Positions 1-5,238 of a stretch of 10,478 bases of DNA are shown here, piece by piece. The notes under the pieces were generated by a model. It searched no databases and was not told the DNA's origin. It saw nothing but the letters and a program-made list of their open reading frames with translations. Each line of letters starts with the position of its first letter. The stretch's first letter is position 1. This DNA comes from a bacterium (GTDB taxonomy: Bacteria; SM23-81; DAOVCL01), in assembly GCA_029932675.1 (NCBI GenBank), contig JAOZPP010000089.1, positions 1 to 10,478 on the forward strand. Direction: 5' to 3'. Position numbers and translations under genes: made by a program.

Positions 1-43
1 TGTTTATATGCGGCTTCCTCCGCTCAAACCTCTTCTTCGCCAT
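1..43 (-). CDS. tuf: Elongation factor Tu, N-terminal 14 codons only (cut by window edge)
   Basis: Read on the minus strand from the ATG at 43-41, the sequence encodes M-A-K-K-R-F-E-R-R-K-P-H-I-N. This is the conserved start of bacterial EF-Tu (usual form MAK-x-x-F-E-R-x-K-P-H-x-N), the GTPase that delivers aminoacyl-tRNA to the ribosome. The rest of the gene lies beyond position 1. A GGGAG Shine-Dalgarno-like sequence sits about ten bases upstream. The identification rests on the short match plus context: it directly follows a Thr-Tyr-Gly-Thr tRNA cluster, the same order as thrU-tyrU-glyT-thrT-tufB in E. coli. It is probably cotranscribed with tRNA-Thr(GGU), 88 nt upstream. A second tuf copy elsewhere in the genome is possible but cannot be judged here. 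Confidence 0.9.
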   Translation of the reverse strand, partial: MAKKRFERRKPHIN

Positions 44-131
44 ATCCTATTCTCCCTTTAAGCTCCTCAAAGCTATGCACCAACTCACCCGATAAGGGGA
101 CAATCTTAAACTTTTTACTCCCTTGCAGAAA

Positions 132-204
132 AGCCCACGACCGGGATTGAACCGGTGACCTCATCCTTACCAAGGATGTGCTCTACCAACTGAGCTACGT
201 GGGC
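132..204 (-). tRNA. tRNA-Thr (anticodon GGU)
   Basis: The minus strand folds into a full cloverleaf: a 7-bp acceptor stem GCCCACG/CGTGGGC, a D-arm with AGCTCAGTTGGTAGAGC, an anticodon stem CATCC/GGATG enclosing TTGGTAA (anticodon GGT) and a T-arm with GGTTCAATCC. The discriminator is T and the CCA tail is not encoded. It is the last tRNA before tuf (thrT position in E. coli). It is separated from the other three tRNAs by 245 nt that carry its own promoter and an intrinsic terminator. Confidence 0.97.
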
Positions 205-229
205 AAAGGGGCCCTGCTGCTTAAAAGAT

Positions 230-256
230 AAAAAAAACTTTATCCTTTCGGATAAA
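230..256 (-). terminator. Intrinsic terminator upstream of tRNA-Thr(GGU), possible attenuator
   Basis: The minus strand reads TTTATCC-GAAA-GGATAAA, a 7-bp stem with a GNRA-type tetraloop, then G and a run of eight T (237-230). This is a canonical rho-independent terminator. It lies downstream of the promoter at 327-299 and upstream of tRNA-Thr(GGU), so it could end the upstream tRNA transcript, produce a roughly 60-nt RNA, or act as an attenuator for thrT-tuf. Confidence 0.75.
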
Positions 257-298
257 TGTTTTCCTTCAAAAGGAAGGAAATTAAAAGCTCAAACGTTA

Positions 299-327
299 AA
301 AATAGAGAATAAAAAGGGGATTGTCAA
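299..327 (-). promoter_or_regulatory. Sigma-70-type promoter for tRNA-Thr(GGU)-tuf
   Basis: On the minus strand, TTGACA (327-322) is followed after exactly 17 nt by TATTTT (304-299). This gives a consensus -35 and a 5/6 -10. Predicted transcription starts near 292, about 88 nt before the tRNA-Thr(GGU) gene. It gives thrT-tuf a promoter separate from the one that serves the first three tRNAs, with the same -10 hexamer and spacing. Confidence 0.75.
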
Positions 328-449
328 GAAAATTTTCCCTAAACTTCACAAATTATTCTAAACCTTCACCTAACTTCCCAAAAATCATAAAGAAAACTTT
401 AACCCCTTTACCTCCACGGGGTTGGTAGTTAACCCTACCCAAGCTACAA

Positions 450-523
450 AGCGGGAGACGGGATTCGAACCCGCGACCCTCAGCTTGGAAGGCTGATGCT
501 CTGGCCAACTGAGCTACTCCCGC
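450..523 (-). tRNA. tRNA-Gly (anticodon UCC)
   Basis: The minus-strand cloverleaf has acceptor stem GCGGGAG/CTCCCGC, D-arm AGCTCAGTTGGCCAGAGC, anticodon stem TCAGC/GCTGA around CTTCCAA (anticodon TCC) and a T-arm with GGGTTCGAATCCC. The CCA end is not encoded. Only 4 nt separate its 5' end from the 3' end of tRNA-Tyr, so the two must be processed from one transcript. Confidence 0.97.
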
Positions 524-527
524 GCAG

Positions 528-609
528 TGGGGAGGGGAGGATTCGAACCTCCGAAGGCTGCGCCGGCAGATTTACAGTCTGCTCCCTTTGACCGCTCGGG
601 AACCTCCCC
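528..609 (-). tRNA. tRNA-Tyr (anticodon GUA)
   Basis: This class II tRNA with a long variable arm reads on the minus strand with acceptor stem GGGGAGG/CCTCCCC, anticodon stem GCAGA/TCTGC around CTGTAAA (anticodon GTA) and T-arm GGAGGTTCGAATCCTCC. The discriminator is A and CCA is not encoded. Its 82-nt length fits bacterial tRNA-Tyr. It sits second in the Thr-Tyr-Gly-Thr-tuf order. Confidence 0.97.
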
Positions 610-658
610 ATAAGCAATTAACAATATTAGAACTTTTAAGAAGTTGCCACGTAGGGTA

Positions 659-731
659 AGCTGGCGGAGGGCTTCGAACCCCCGACCTGCTGATTACAAA
701 TCAGCTGCTCTACCCATTGAGCTACGCCAGC
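659..731 (-). tRNA. tRNA-Thr (anticodon UGU)
   Basis: The minus-strand cloverleaf has acceptor stem GCTGGCG/CGCCAGC, D-arm AGCTCAATGGGTAGAGC, anticodon stem GCTGA/TCAGC around TTTGTAA (anticodon TGT) and T-arm GGGGGTTCGAAGCCCTC, where the last T-stem pair is imperfect. CCA is not encoded. It is the first gene of the tRNA-tuf cluster, about 90 nt downstream of the predicted start of the promoter at 854-826. Confidence 0.97.
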
Positions 732-825
732 AAAAACAAACTTGTTAAATCCTCCAATCCAAGATCCATCTCAATTGTTTCAAGCAGTGACAGCTCTTAG
801 ACCATCTTCGAGGTTAACCCCCACG

Positions 826-854
826 AAAATAACAATCTACCCCCCGGTTGTCAA
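826..854 (-). promoter_or_regulatory. Sigma-70-type promoter for the tRNA cluster
   Basis: On the minus strand, TTGACA (854-849) is followed after 17 nt by TATTTT (831-826). The -35 begins only four bases after the cysS stop codon (TAG at 860-858), so tRNA transcription starts immediately behind cysS. No terminator hairpin separates them, so read-through from glnA-cysS into the tRNAs is also possible. Confidence 0.75.
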
Positions 855-857
855 TAG

Positions 858-2267
858 CTATTTTCGCCTCACCTTATAAGTGGTTCCCTCAGGCCTATCC
901 TCCAGGGTAATCCCCCTTTGGAGAAGCTCTTCCCTTATCCTGTCAGCCAACTCCCAGTTCCCCTCCTTCCTGGCCTTATCCCTTTTCCTGATTAGTTCCA
1001 ACTCCTCCTTCCCTATCTCTTCCTCCTCCTCTTCTCTGAGGACTCCCAGAACGCGATCAAAGTCCCTGACGACCTTCAGAACAATTTCCCCTTCCCTCCC
1101 CCCCATCTTCCCTTGAGAAATCAATTTGTTGACCTCTCTGACCAACCTAAAGAGGGCCCCCCAACCCTCGGAGATGTTCAGGTCATCGTCAAGGGCCTGG
1201 CGGAACTCCTCCCTTGCTCTGGAGGTCAACCTCTCTACTACATCCATCTCCCCTTCGCCGGTGAGCCTCTTTAGGTTGGCCACGAAATCCCGCAACCTCT
1301 CCACCGCTTCCTGAGAAGCTTCCAGTCCATCAAAGGTAAAGTTCAACTTCTGTCGATAATGAGTGCTCAAAAGGAGGTGCCTTATCGCCCGGGGGTCATA
1401 CCCCTTAGCCAGAATATCTCGCAAGGTATAGTAGTTCCCCAGGGACTTGCTCATTTTCCTTCCTTCCACTATTAGATGCTCGCAGTGCAGCCAATAGTTG
1501 ACGAATCTTACCCCCGTGGCCCCCTCGCTCTGGGCGATCTCGTTCTCGTGATGGGGGAAGATGTTGTCCACCCCACCGGTATGGATGTCAAAATGCTTCC
1601 CCAAGTATTTCATAGACATACTGCTACACTCTATATGCCAACCAGGTCGACCTTTCCCCAAATCGGTATCCCAGAATACATCACCATCCTCTGGATCCCA
1701 GGCCTTCCAAAGGGCAAAGTCTGAAGCCTCATCCTTCTCATATTCATCCGAGCTCACCCGCGCACCCACCCTTAGTCCCCTCAGCTTCATATGGGAAAGC
1801 TTCCCATAATCTTTGAACTGAGAGACGCGAAAGTAGTAAGAACCCTTTGCCTCATAGGCATACCCACTCTCAATGAGCCTCTTCACCAGATTCACCATAT
1901 CCCCAATATGCTCGGTGGCCCGAGGATAGACCTCAGCCCTCTCGATATTTAGGGTATCCAAATCCTCGAAGAAGGCGTCTATATACCTCTGGGTAAACTC
2001 CCCCAGGGGGATGCCTTCCCTCTTCGCCCCCGCGATGGTCTTGTCATCCACATCGGTGAGATTCATCACCTGATAGACCTGATAGCCCCGGTATTTGAGG
2101 TACCTCCGGAGAAGATCCTCAAATACATAGGCGCGAAAATTCCCTATATGGGCATAATCATATACTGTTGGCCCACAGGTGTACATCCCCACTTTTCCCT
2201 CCTCTATGGGGGAAAACTCCTCTTTGCACCGGCTTAGGGTATTATAAAATTTTATGGACATCAGCAT
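858..2267 (-). CDS. cysS: Cysteinyl-tRNA synthetase
   Basis: This class I aminoacyl-tRNA synthetase charges tRNA-Cys in the cytoplasm. The 469-residue product is the usual length (E. coli has 461). Visible landmarks are the HIGH-type motif HIGN at 40-43, the catalytic-domain segment around GRPGWHIECS near 206-215, and the KMSKS loop at 271-275. The expected zinc ligands are Cys31, Cys214, His239 and Glu243, aligning with Cys28, Cys209, His234 and Glu238 of E. coli. The end, GTT followed by a basic tail, is also typical. The first ATG overlaps the glnA TAA stop by one base (TAATG) and has no clear Shine-Dalgarno, so translation probably depends on reinitiation from glnA. A second ATG, two codons in (2261), is an alternative start. 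Two glutamates-only stretches near 415-425 lie before the anticodon-binding tail. Confidence 0.97.
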   Translation of the reverse strand: MLMSIKFYNTLSRCKEEFSPIEEGKVGMYTCGPTVYDYAHIGNFRAYVFEDLLRRYLKYRGYQVYQVMNLTDVDDKTIAGAKREGIPLGEFTQRYIDAFFEDLDTLNIERAEVYPRATEHIGDMVNLVKRLIESGYAYEAKGSYYFRVSQFKDYGKLSHMKLRGLRVGARVSSDEYEKDEASDFALWKAWDPEDGDVFWDTDLGKGRPGWHIECSSMSMKYLGKHFDIHTGGVDNIFPHHENEIAQSEGATGVRFVNYWLHCEHLIVEGRKMSKSLGNYYTLRDILAKGYDPRAIRHLLLSTHYRQKLNFTFDGLEASQEAVERLRDFVANLKRLTGEGEMDVVERLTSRAREEFRQALDDDLNISEGWGALFRLVREVNKLISQGKMGGREGEIVLKVVRDFDRVLGVLREEEEEEIGKEELELIRKRDKARKEGNWELADRIREELLQRGITLEDRPEGTTYKVRRK

Positions 2268-3592
2268 TAAAGAACGGGGAGGTCAACCTCAAGCTCGTAG
2301 GGGGTCACCCTACTCCGATAGTCCTCCCATATCGCCCACCTATTCTTAAGGAACTTGGAGAAGAGTTGTTCTCCCAAAGCCTCCTTCACCAGTTGACTCC
2401 TCTCCATCTCAACCAGCGCTTCGGCTAAGCTTCCAGGCAGATATGTGATCTTTGCCCTTCTTCTCTCCTCCTCGCTCATATCATAGATATCCCTCTCTAT
2501 TGGTTCCGGGAGAGGATATCCCCTCTTTATCCCCTCTAAACCAGCGGCAAGCATTACGGCAAAGGCCAGATAGGGGTTGCAAGCCGGATCCGGGCTCCTG
2601 TATTCTATCCTGGTAGAAAGCTCCTTGCCAGGCTTATATTGGGGAACCCGCACCAAGGTGGATCTGTTCCTCTGCGCCCAGGAGATGTAGACAGGGGCCT
2701 CATATCCAGGGACCAGTCTCTTATAGGAGTTGACCCACTGGTTGGTGATCGCGGTAATCTCTCTGGCATGGTGTAAAAGGCCGGCTATAAACTTCTTTCC
2801 AACTTCTGAGAGGCTATATCTATCCCTTTGGTCAAAGAAGGCATTGCTGCCACCTTTAAAAAGGGATTGATGGGTATGCATCCCGCTTCCGTTTATCCCA
2901 TAGATGGGTTTGGGCATAAAGGTGGCATAGACTCCATTCTGTTGGGCTATTTCCTTAATCACCAATTTATAGGCCATTGTATTATCGGCCATAGTAAGGG
3001 CATCTCGGTACTTTAAATCGATCTCATGCTGGCTGGGGGAGACCTCATGATGGGCATACTCCACCTGAATTCCCATCTTCTCCAGGGCGAGGATGGACTT
3101 CCTCCTGAGTTCATCCCCCAGATCCGGAGGGGTAAGGTCAAAATATCCCCCCTTGTCTAAGGGGAGAGGCTTATCTGAGCCCTGAAAATAGAAATATTCG
3201 ATCTCCGGGCCAACGAGGTAGGAATAGCCCATCTCCTCTGCCCTTCTGAGGACTCTTTTCAGCACATACCTGGGATCCCCCTCATAGGGGGTGCCATCTG
3301 GATTCATTATATCACAGAATATCCGGGCTTCTCCATCTTCCTGGGGGCTCCAGGGCAGGACCTGAAATGTGGTCGGATCAGGGAGAGCGATCATATCGCT
3401 TTCGTGAATCCTGGTAAACCCTTCAATCGAGGAGCCATCAAACCCCTTTCCCGACTCCAAAGCATCCCTCAGTTCCTCTCTGGTGATGGTAAAACTTTTG
3501 GGAAATCCGACGATGTCTGTAAACCAGAGTCTGATAAACTTTATCTTCCTCTCCTCTACAATTTTGAGTATATCTCCCCTTTCGTCTTCCAC
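2267..3592 (-). CDS. glnA: Glutamine synthetase, type I (alpha-like)
   Basis: The enzyme makes glutamine from glutamate, ammonia and ATP, normally as a dodecamer in the cytoplasm. Its 441 residues match the short GSI-alpha form of Bacillus (about 444) and lack the extra segment of the longer beta form. Seen in sequence: the active-site loop DGSSIEGF at 52-59, the GPEIEYF metal-binding region, GINGSGMH, NRSTLVRVP, and the RIEYRSPDPACNPYLA segment. Arg61 aligns with Arg62 of the B. subtilis enzyme, a residue tied to glutamine feedback inhibition. A Tyr is present in the DIYDMSEEE loop, but the surrounding motif is not the adenylylated NLYDLPP type, so covalent regulation is not supported. The start is GTG with GGGAGG five bases upstream (3603-3598). 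It is followed by cysS with a one-base overlap. Confidence 0.96.
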   Translation of the reverse strand: MEDERGDILKIVEERKIKFIRLWFTDIVGFPKSFTITREELRDALESGKGFDGSSIEGFTRIHESDMIALPDPTTFQVLPWSPQEDGEARIFCDIMNPDGTPYEGDPRYVLKRVLRRAEEMGYSYLVGPEIEYFYFQGSDKPLPLDKGGYFDLTPPDLGDELRRKSILALEKMGIQVEYAHHEVSPSQHEIDLKYRDALTMADNTMAYKLVIKEIAQQNGVYATFMPKPIYGINGSGMHTHQSLFKGGSNAFFDQRDRYSLSEVGKKFIAGLLHHAREITAITNQWVNSYKRLVPGYEAPVYISWAQRNRSTLVRVPQYKPGKELSTRIEYRSPDPACNPYLAFAVMLAAGLEGIKRGYPLPEPIERDIYDMSEEERRRAKITYLPGSLAEALVEMERSQLVKEALGEQLFSKFLKNRWAIWEDYRSRVTPYELEVDLPVL

Positions 3593-3609
3593 CTTTGCCT
3601 CCCTTCCTT

Positions 3610-3652
3610 AGAATATTGCTGGTAATTTAAACGTCAACCCCTCAAGTGTCAA
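3610..3652 (-). promoter_or_regulatory. Tandem sigma-70-type promoters for glnA-cysS
   Basis: Two overlapping minus-strand candidates are visible. One is TTGACA (3652-3647), 17 nt, then TAAATT (3629-3624). The other is TTGACG (3637-3632), 16 nt, then TATTCT (3615-3610), very close to the ribosome-binding site. Either could drive glnA. An imperfect inverted repeat, CAACCCCT (3635-3642) and AGGGGTTG (3667-3674), overlaps the downstream -35 and brackets the upstream one, so it may be an operator. Confidence 0.55.
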
Positions 3653-3714
3653 GCTTTTTTCTCCCCAGGGGTTGGACTTGATAAAAGACCAACGTACATT
3701 AACCGCTGCTCCCT

Positions 3715-3738
3715 GGGATTGTTCTCAATCCCTTTTTT
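3715..3738 (+). terminator. Intrinsic terminator in front of the sigma-factor gene
   Basis: GGGATTG (3715-3721), a TTCT loop and CAATCCC (3726-3732) form a perfect 7-bp stem followed by six T (3733-3738). On the plus strand this is a canonical terminator, yet there is no plus-strand gene upstream. A candidate promoter, TTGGAC (3672-3677), 17 nt, TACATT (3695-3700), would start RNA only about 8 nt before the hairpin. It may block plus-strand transcription from entering the sigma gene, or act as a leader attenuator. Confidence 0.65.
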
Positions 3739-3826
3739 AACTTGCTTTCTACCCATTTTCTGCCGATATTTATGTGAAGAGAGGATGTGGCAAGGGGAAC
3801 TTTTAAACCTTCAAGGAGTTTAAACT

Positions 3827-4414
3827 TTGAAGATGGAAATCAGGGAAACCTCTCAAAAGAGGGCCAAAATACCTGATGAAGAGCTTATGCTTCGATTGGC
3901 CCAAGGGAACGACTATGCCCTGGAAGTCCTGGTCAAGAGGTATCAGCTCAAGATCATCAACTTTGTCTACCGAATGGTGGGAGACCTCGATCAAGCCGAG
4001 GATATAGCTCAGGAGGTCTTCATTAGGGTTTACCAGCACAGGACGAGGTATCGACCCCTTGCTAAGTTCTCCACCTGGCTCTACACCATTGCAGCCAATC
4101 TGGCCAAAAGCCAGTTGAGAAGGAGAAGCATCTTTAATCCCATTTCCCTTGCTCGATTGAAAGGGGAGAGGTTTTCGTCTTCTAAGAGAGGTCCGGAGAA
4201 GACCTTATTAGATAAAGAGCTTGGGCAGAAAATTCAAGAGGGGATAGAGAGACTACAGACAAATTATAGGGTTCCCTTAATCCTGCGAGATGTAGAGGGG
4301 CTCTGTTACGAAGAGATCTCCCAGATAGTAGGCTGTCCCTTGGGCACGGTGAAATCTAGGATCAACAGGGCCAGACTGAAACTACGGGATATATTGGCGG
4401 AATATCTTAGCTAA
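3827..4414 (+). CDS. ECF-family (RpoE/SigW-like) RNA polymerase sigma factor
   Basis: This alternative sigma factor of the extracytoplasmic-function class directs RNA polymerase to a stress regulon. In its 195 residues the sigma-70 region 2 spans about 17-100, with the typical YRMVGDLDQAEDIAQEVFIR helix and the FSTWLYTIAANLAKSQLRRR segment. Region 4 spans about 143-192, with the helix-turn-helix YEEISQIVGCPLGTVKSRI. Regions 1.1 and 3 are absent, as expected for ECF proteins. The TTG start at 3827 is favoured because AGGAG (3814-3818) lies eight bases upstream; an ATG two codons later (3833) is 14 bases away. It is followed, after a 271-nt gap, by a membrane anti-sigma factor and an HtrA-like protein, which fits an envelope-stress module. 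The exact ECF subgroup and regulon cannot be assigned. Confidence 0.93.
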   Translation: MKMEIRETSQKRAKIPDEELMLRLAQGNDYALEVLVKRYQLKIINFVYRMVGDLDQAEDIAQEVFIRVYQHRTRYRPLAKFSTWLYTIAANLAKSQLRRRSIFNPISLARLKGERFSSSKRGPEKTLLDKELGQKIQEGIERLQTNYRVPLILRDVEGLCYEEISQIVGCPLGTVKSRINRARLKLRDILAEYLS

Positions 4415-4685
4415 GGGCGGGCAAGTAAGCTTCGGTTTTTCCCCGCAGCTTTGGCCGGAGGCTGAAAGCCCGCCTGCAGATAGACTTCTCCCTGGTTAAT
4501 GAATTGCCTCAAGGGAAGACCAAACGCCTGAGAACCCCTAACAGCAAGCAGTAAACAGACCCCAGGATCTCTCCCCTTGGGCGATAGAATTAGAAAAGGT
4601 CTCTGAATAATGCAAGTTTAATGAGCTTATCCTCTTTATTAAAATAGGAATACAGATCCTATGAACTCAAAAAGACGGAGGGCCT
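4415..4685 (+). other. Structured intergenic gap between sigma and anti-sigma genes
   Basis: Cognate ECF sigma and anti-sigma genes usually abut or overlap; here 271 nt separate them with no credible ORF. The first 60 nt can fold into a closed arm: GGCGGGC (4416-4422) pairs with GCCCGCC (4468-4474), and inside it AGCTTC (4428-4433) pairs with GAGGCT (4458-4463). A further bulged stem, CTTC..CCT (4485-4493) with AGG-GAAG (4512-4518), follows, and GGT/ACC pairing could make a pseudoknot. Close to the anti-sigma start is a dyad, ATAGGA (4644-4649) and TCCTAT (4657-4662). It could be a 5' leader, a small RNA or a decayed gene. I do not recognise a known riboswitch class. Confidence 0.4.
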
Positions 4686-5228
4686 ATGAAATGTAAAGAG
4701 TGGGAAGAACTTTTTTCGGATTACATAGAAGGAAACCTAAACCTGGTTGTCAAAGAAGAGGTGGAAGCCCATCTTAAAGGTTGCTCCAGATGCAACCATA
4801 GAGTAGAGCAGATGAGGACCCTGATGGGCAGATTGCACGATTTGGAGATGGTTGAACCATCTCCAGGGTTTGAAGCCAAATTCTGGAGTCGCCTAAGGAG
4901 GGAATCCCTCAAGAGGAGTTACCACCAGATCCTCTCCCCAATTCCTGCACTGGCCGCCCTTTTGATCTTAGTGGCCACAGGCTACCTTCTATTCTCTTCC
5001 CCATCCCCTCGAAAAAGCCATCTCATCTCCGAAGCGGACATAGTAAATGTGCAGCCCTCTGGAGGCCAAGCCATCGGAGGAGAAACCAGGTGGGGTTACC
5101 GAACCGGAGAGAGCGGCGTGAGCCTGGAAAGGTTTCAATCTCCAGCAGATACTCTCTCTAAAGGAAGGACGAGATATGTCCTTCCCGTGATCTCTAACCG
5201 CCCAAAAGTGGAGTTTACCTCATTTTGA
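4686..5228 (+). CDS. Zinc-finger (zf-HC2/ZAS) transmembrane anti-sigma factor
   Basis: This is a likely inhibitor of the ECF sigma factor encoded just upstream. The N-terminal cytoplasmic domain carries the anti-sigma zinc-binding signature with Cys3, His29, Cys33 and Cys36 (H-x3-C-x2-C), which in this family clamps the sigma factor. One hydrophobic segment at about 85-103 anchors it in the inner membrane, leaving roughly 77 residues outside (104-180) with no recognisable sensor domain. GGAGGG (4677-4682) lies three bases before the ATG. The stop TGA is embedded in the Shine-Dalgarno of the next gene, ten bases before its ATG, so the anti-sigma factor and the HtrA-like protein are clearly cotranscribed. 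Release of sigma by regulated proteolysis is known for such families; which protease would act here is unknown. Confidence 0.9.
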   Translation: MKCKEWEELFSDYIEGNLNLVVKEEVEAHLKGCSRCNHRVEQMRTLMGRLHDLEMVEPSPGFEAKFWSRLRRESLKRSYHQILSPIPALAALLILVATGYLLFSSPSPRKSHLISEADIVNVQPSGGQAIGGETRWGYRTGESGVSLERFQSPADTLSKGRTRYVLPVISNRPKVEFTSF

Positions 5229-5238
5229 GGAGGGAAAG

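Larger units (their letters stand above)
205..449 (-). promoter_or_regulatory. Leader of the thrT-tuf unit: promoter followed by attenuator-like hairpins
   Basis: This A/T-rich gap between tRNA-Gly and tRNA-Thr(GGU) holds, in minus-strand order, four visible items. First is a weak hairpin (AACCCC 401-406 with GGGGTT 418-423). Second is a promoter at 327-299. Third is an 8-bp hairpin (TTTCCTTC/GAAGGAAA, 260-280, loop of five). Fourth is a terminator hairpin at 256-230. Because the promoter lies upstream of the terminator, its transcript must pass the terminator to reach tRNA-Thr and tuf. Attenuation is therefore plausible, but this is inference from the order of elements. No ORF of note is present. 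Confidence 0.6.

Noticed and set aside
401-423. AACCCC/GGGGTT hairpin as terminator of the first three tRNAs
   Set aside because: The stem is only 6 bp and the following minus-strand sequence (AAAGTTTTCTTT) is a poor T tract; kept only as a note in the leader entry.
880-1809. Several plus-strand open frames opposite cysS
   Set aside because: They are antisense to a complete, motif-bearing cysS, are low-complexity (serine- and proline-rich) and have no family signature.
3795-3830. GGGAACTT upstream of the sigma gene as an autoregulatory ECF-type -35 element
   Set aside because: It is only about 27-32 bases before the TTG start, so the transcript would begin at or inside the coding sequence and exclude the good Shine-Dalgarno.
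4428-4480. Minus-strand GCCTCCGGCC followed by GCGGGG, reminiscent of a cyclic-di-GMP-I riboswitch
   Set aside because: The spacing between the two blocks is far too short, the CACGCA..GGGCAAACC part is missing, and no minus-strand gene lies downstream.
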